Positions 36,531 through 37,270 of a DNA stretch of 37,270 nucleotides are shown one piece after another. The stretch's first letter is position 1; each line of letters begins with the position of its first letter. A model generated the notes under the pieces. That model saw only the letters and a list, made by a program, of their open reading frames with translations, did not search any database and was not told the DNA's origin. Source of the stretch: Gammaproteobacteria bacterium (GTDB lineage Bacteria > Pseudomonadota > Gammaproteobacteria > Enterobacterales > GCA-2746155); NCBI GenBank assembly GCA_002746155.1, contig NVWF01000003.1:39894-77163 (forward strand). The letters run 5' to 3'. A program made the position numbers and the translations under genes.

Positions 36531-37270
36531 TTTAATTGAAAGTTTTCGTAGTGCTATTAGTTCCATAAGAGCACATGGTTTCAGAAGCTTTTTGACAACC
36601 CTAGGTATTATTATTGGTGTTGCATCAACCATTGCCGTGGTTTCAGTAGTTCAAGGTTTGAGCCATTCAATCAACAAACAATTTGAGGGTTTTGGCTCTA
36701 ACTCAATTAGTATTCGATCCTACACACCTCGCTCGGAAAGACTTAAGGGAAAACTAGCAAGGATTACTGCTGAAGATGTTGAAATGATCCGCAAACGCGT
36801 TGAAGGTATAGAATACATAACCCCTCAGCTTGGTTCACAAGTTGGAGGCACCAGCGGCATTAAATACAAAGGCAATCAAGCTTTTTCTCAGGTTGCCGGC
36901 TCTACCTATACTTATCAGAGCGTGCAAAATATTGACATGAAATATGGTCGATTTTTATCCTACAGCGATAATCAATCACGTAGAAAAGTAGTGGTTATTG
37001 GTGAAAAATTAAGAGAAGATCTTGAACTACCTGCTGATCCCGTTGGTGAATTCATTAATTTTGCTGGTGAGTGGTTAAAGATCATCGGCCTTGCCGATTC
37101 TAAAGGTTCTTTCTTTGGATTTAATCAGGATAATTTTGCTATCCTGCCCTACAACACCATGCAAAGTCTCAATGGTAATTTACAGGAACCTGACATTTTT
37201 GTGCAGTTGAATCTTAAGGATCCAAAGCAATTTGAAGACATTAAAGCTCATATTAAAAGGATCCTCAGAA
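36523..37270 (+). CDS. MacB-type ABC permease, C-terminus cut by window edge
   Basis: The frame starts with GTG at 36523, eight bases before the ATPase stop, preceded by GGGAG, and stays open to the edge (249 codons). It shows the MacB_PCD domain: a first membrane helix ([20 protein letters not shown]) after SIRAHGFRS, then the periplasmic domain ([27 protein letters not shown]). The FtsX-type membrane part should lie past the edge. With the adaptor and ATPase it forms a tripartite exporter, often for peptides, macrolides or lipids; cargo unknown. Confidence 0.93.
   Translation, partial: MFSLIESFRSAISSIRAHGFRSFLTTLGIIIGVASTIAVVSVVQGLSHSINKQFEGFGSNSISIRSYTPRSERLKGKLARITAEDVEMIRKRVEGIEYITPQLGSQVGGTSGIKYKGNQAFSQVAGSTYTYQSVQNIDMKYGRFLSYSDNQSRRKVVVIGEKLREDLELPADPVGEFINFAGEWLKIIGLADSKGSFFGFNQDNFAILPYNTMQSLNGNLQEPDIFVQLNLKDPKQFEDIKAHIKRILR

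Overview
The window is AT-rich bacterial DNA with tightly packed genes and no phage, insertion sequence, tRNA, rRNA or CRISPR array that I could see. A TonB-dependent receptor, several lipoproteins, FadH, YchJ, MurQ and tryptophan-halogenase-like flavoproteins point to a Gram-negative gammaproteobacterium, probably of a marine or aquatic lineage such as Alteromonadales or Kangiellaceae. That placement is a guess from gene content, not a measurement.

About three quarters of the window (positions 1 to about 27,900) reads as one locus for taking peptidoglycan apart and eating it. From the left: an M14 carboxypeptidase cut by the window edge (minus); a three-gene plus operon of exported S66 LD-carboxypeptidase, lipoprotein amidase and lipoprotein D-Ala-D-Ala dipeptidase; murA (minus); a wrecked AmiD-type amidase gene; a large FAD/Fe-S D-lactate-type dehydrogenase; an exported S12 serine hydrolase (minus); an exported M19 dipeptidase; a halogenase-like flavoprotein and a TonB-dependent receptor (both minus). 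Facing the receptor is a plus operon of exported NlpC/P60 endopeptidase, L-Ala-D/L-Glu epimerase, sodium/solute symporter, BadF-type sugar kinase, MurQ etherase and an RpiR/MurR-type regulator. Then come a DigH-like GHL10 glycosidase (minus), an exported metallophosphoesterase (plus) and a NagX-like membrane acyltransferase (minus).

Inferred flow: the receptor brings wall fragments through the outer membrane; the glycosidase, amidases and peptidases split glycan and peptide in the periplasm; the symporter imports a sugar or dipeptide; the kinase and MurQ turn MurNAc into GlcNAc-6-phosphate and D-lactate; the FAD/Fe-S dehydrogenase can oxidise the D-lactate; the epimerase makes L-Ala-L-Glu. 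RpiR is the likely regulator. AmpG, NagZ, AnmK, NagA and NagB are not in the window.

From 27,961 on the genes look unrelated to this: fadH (minus), ychJ, and two overlapping halogenase paralogues, the second of which has lost most of the family's functional motifs. The right end holds a Yip1-family membrane protein and a MacB-type export system (adaptor, ATPase, permease cut by the window edge).

The intergenic regions carry several perfect inverted repeats, the best at 880-924 and 22327-22380, listed as candidate operators.
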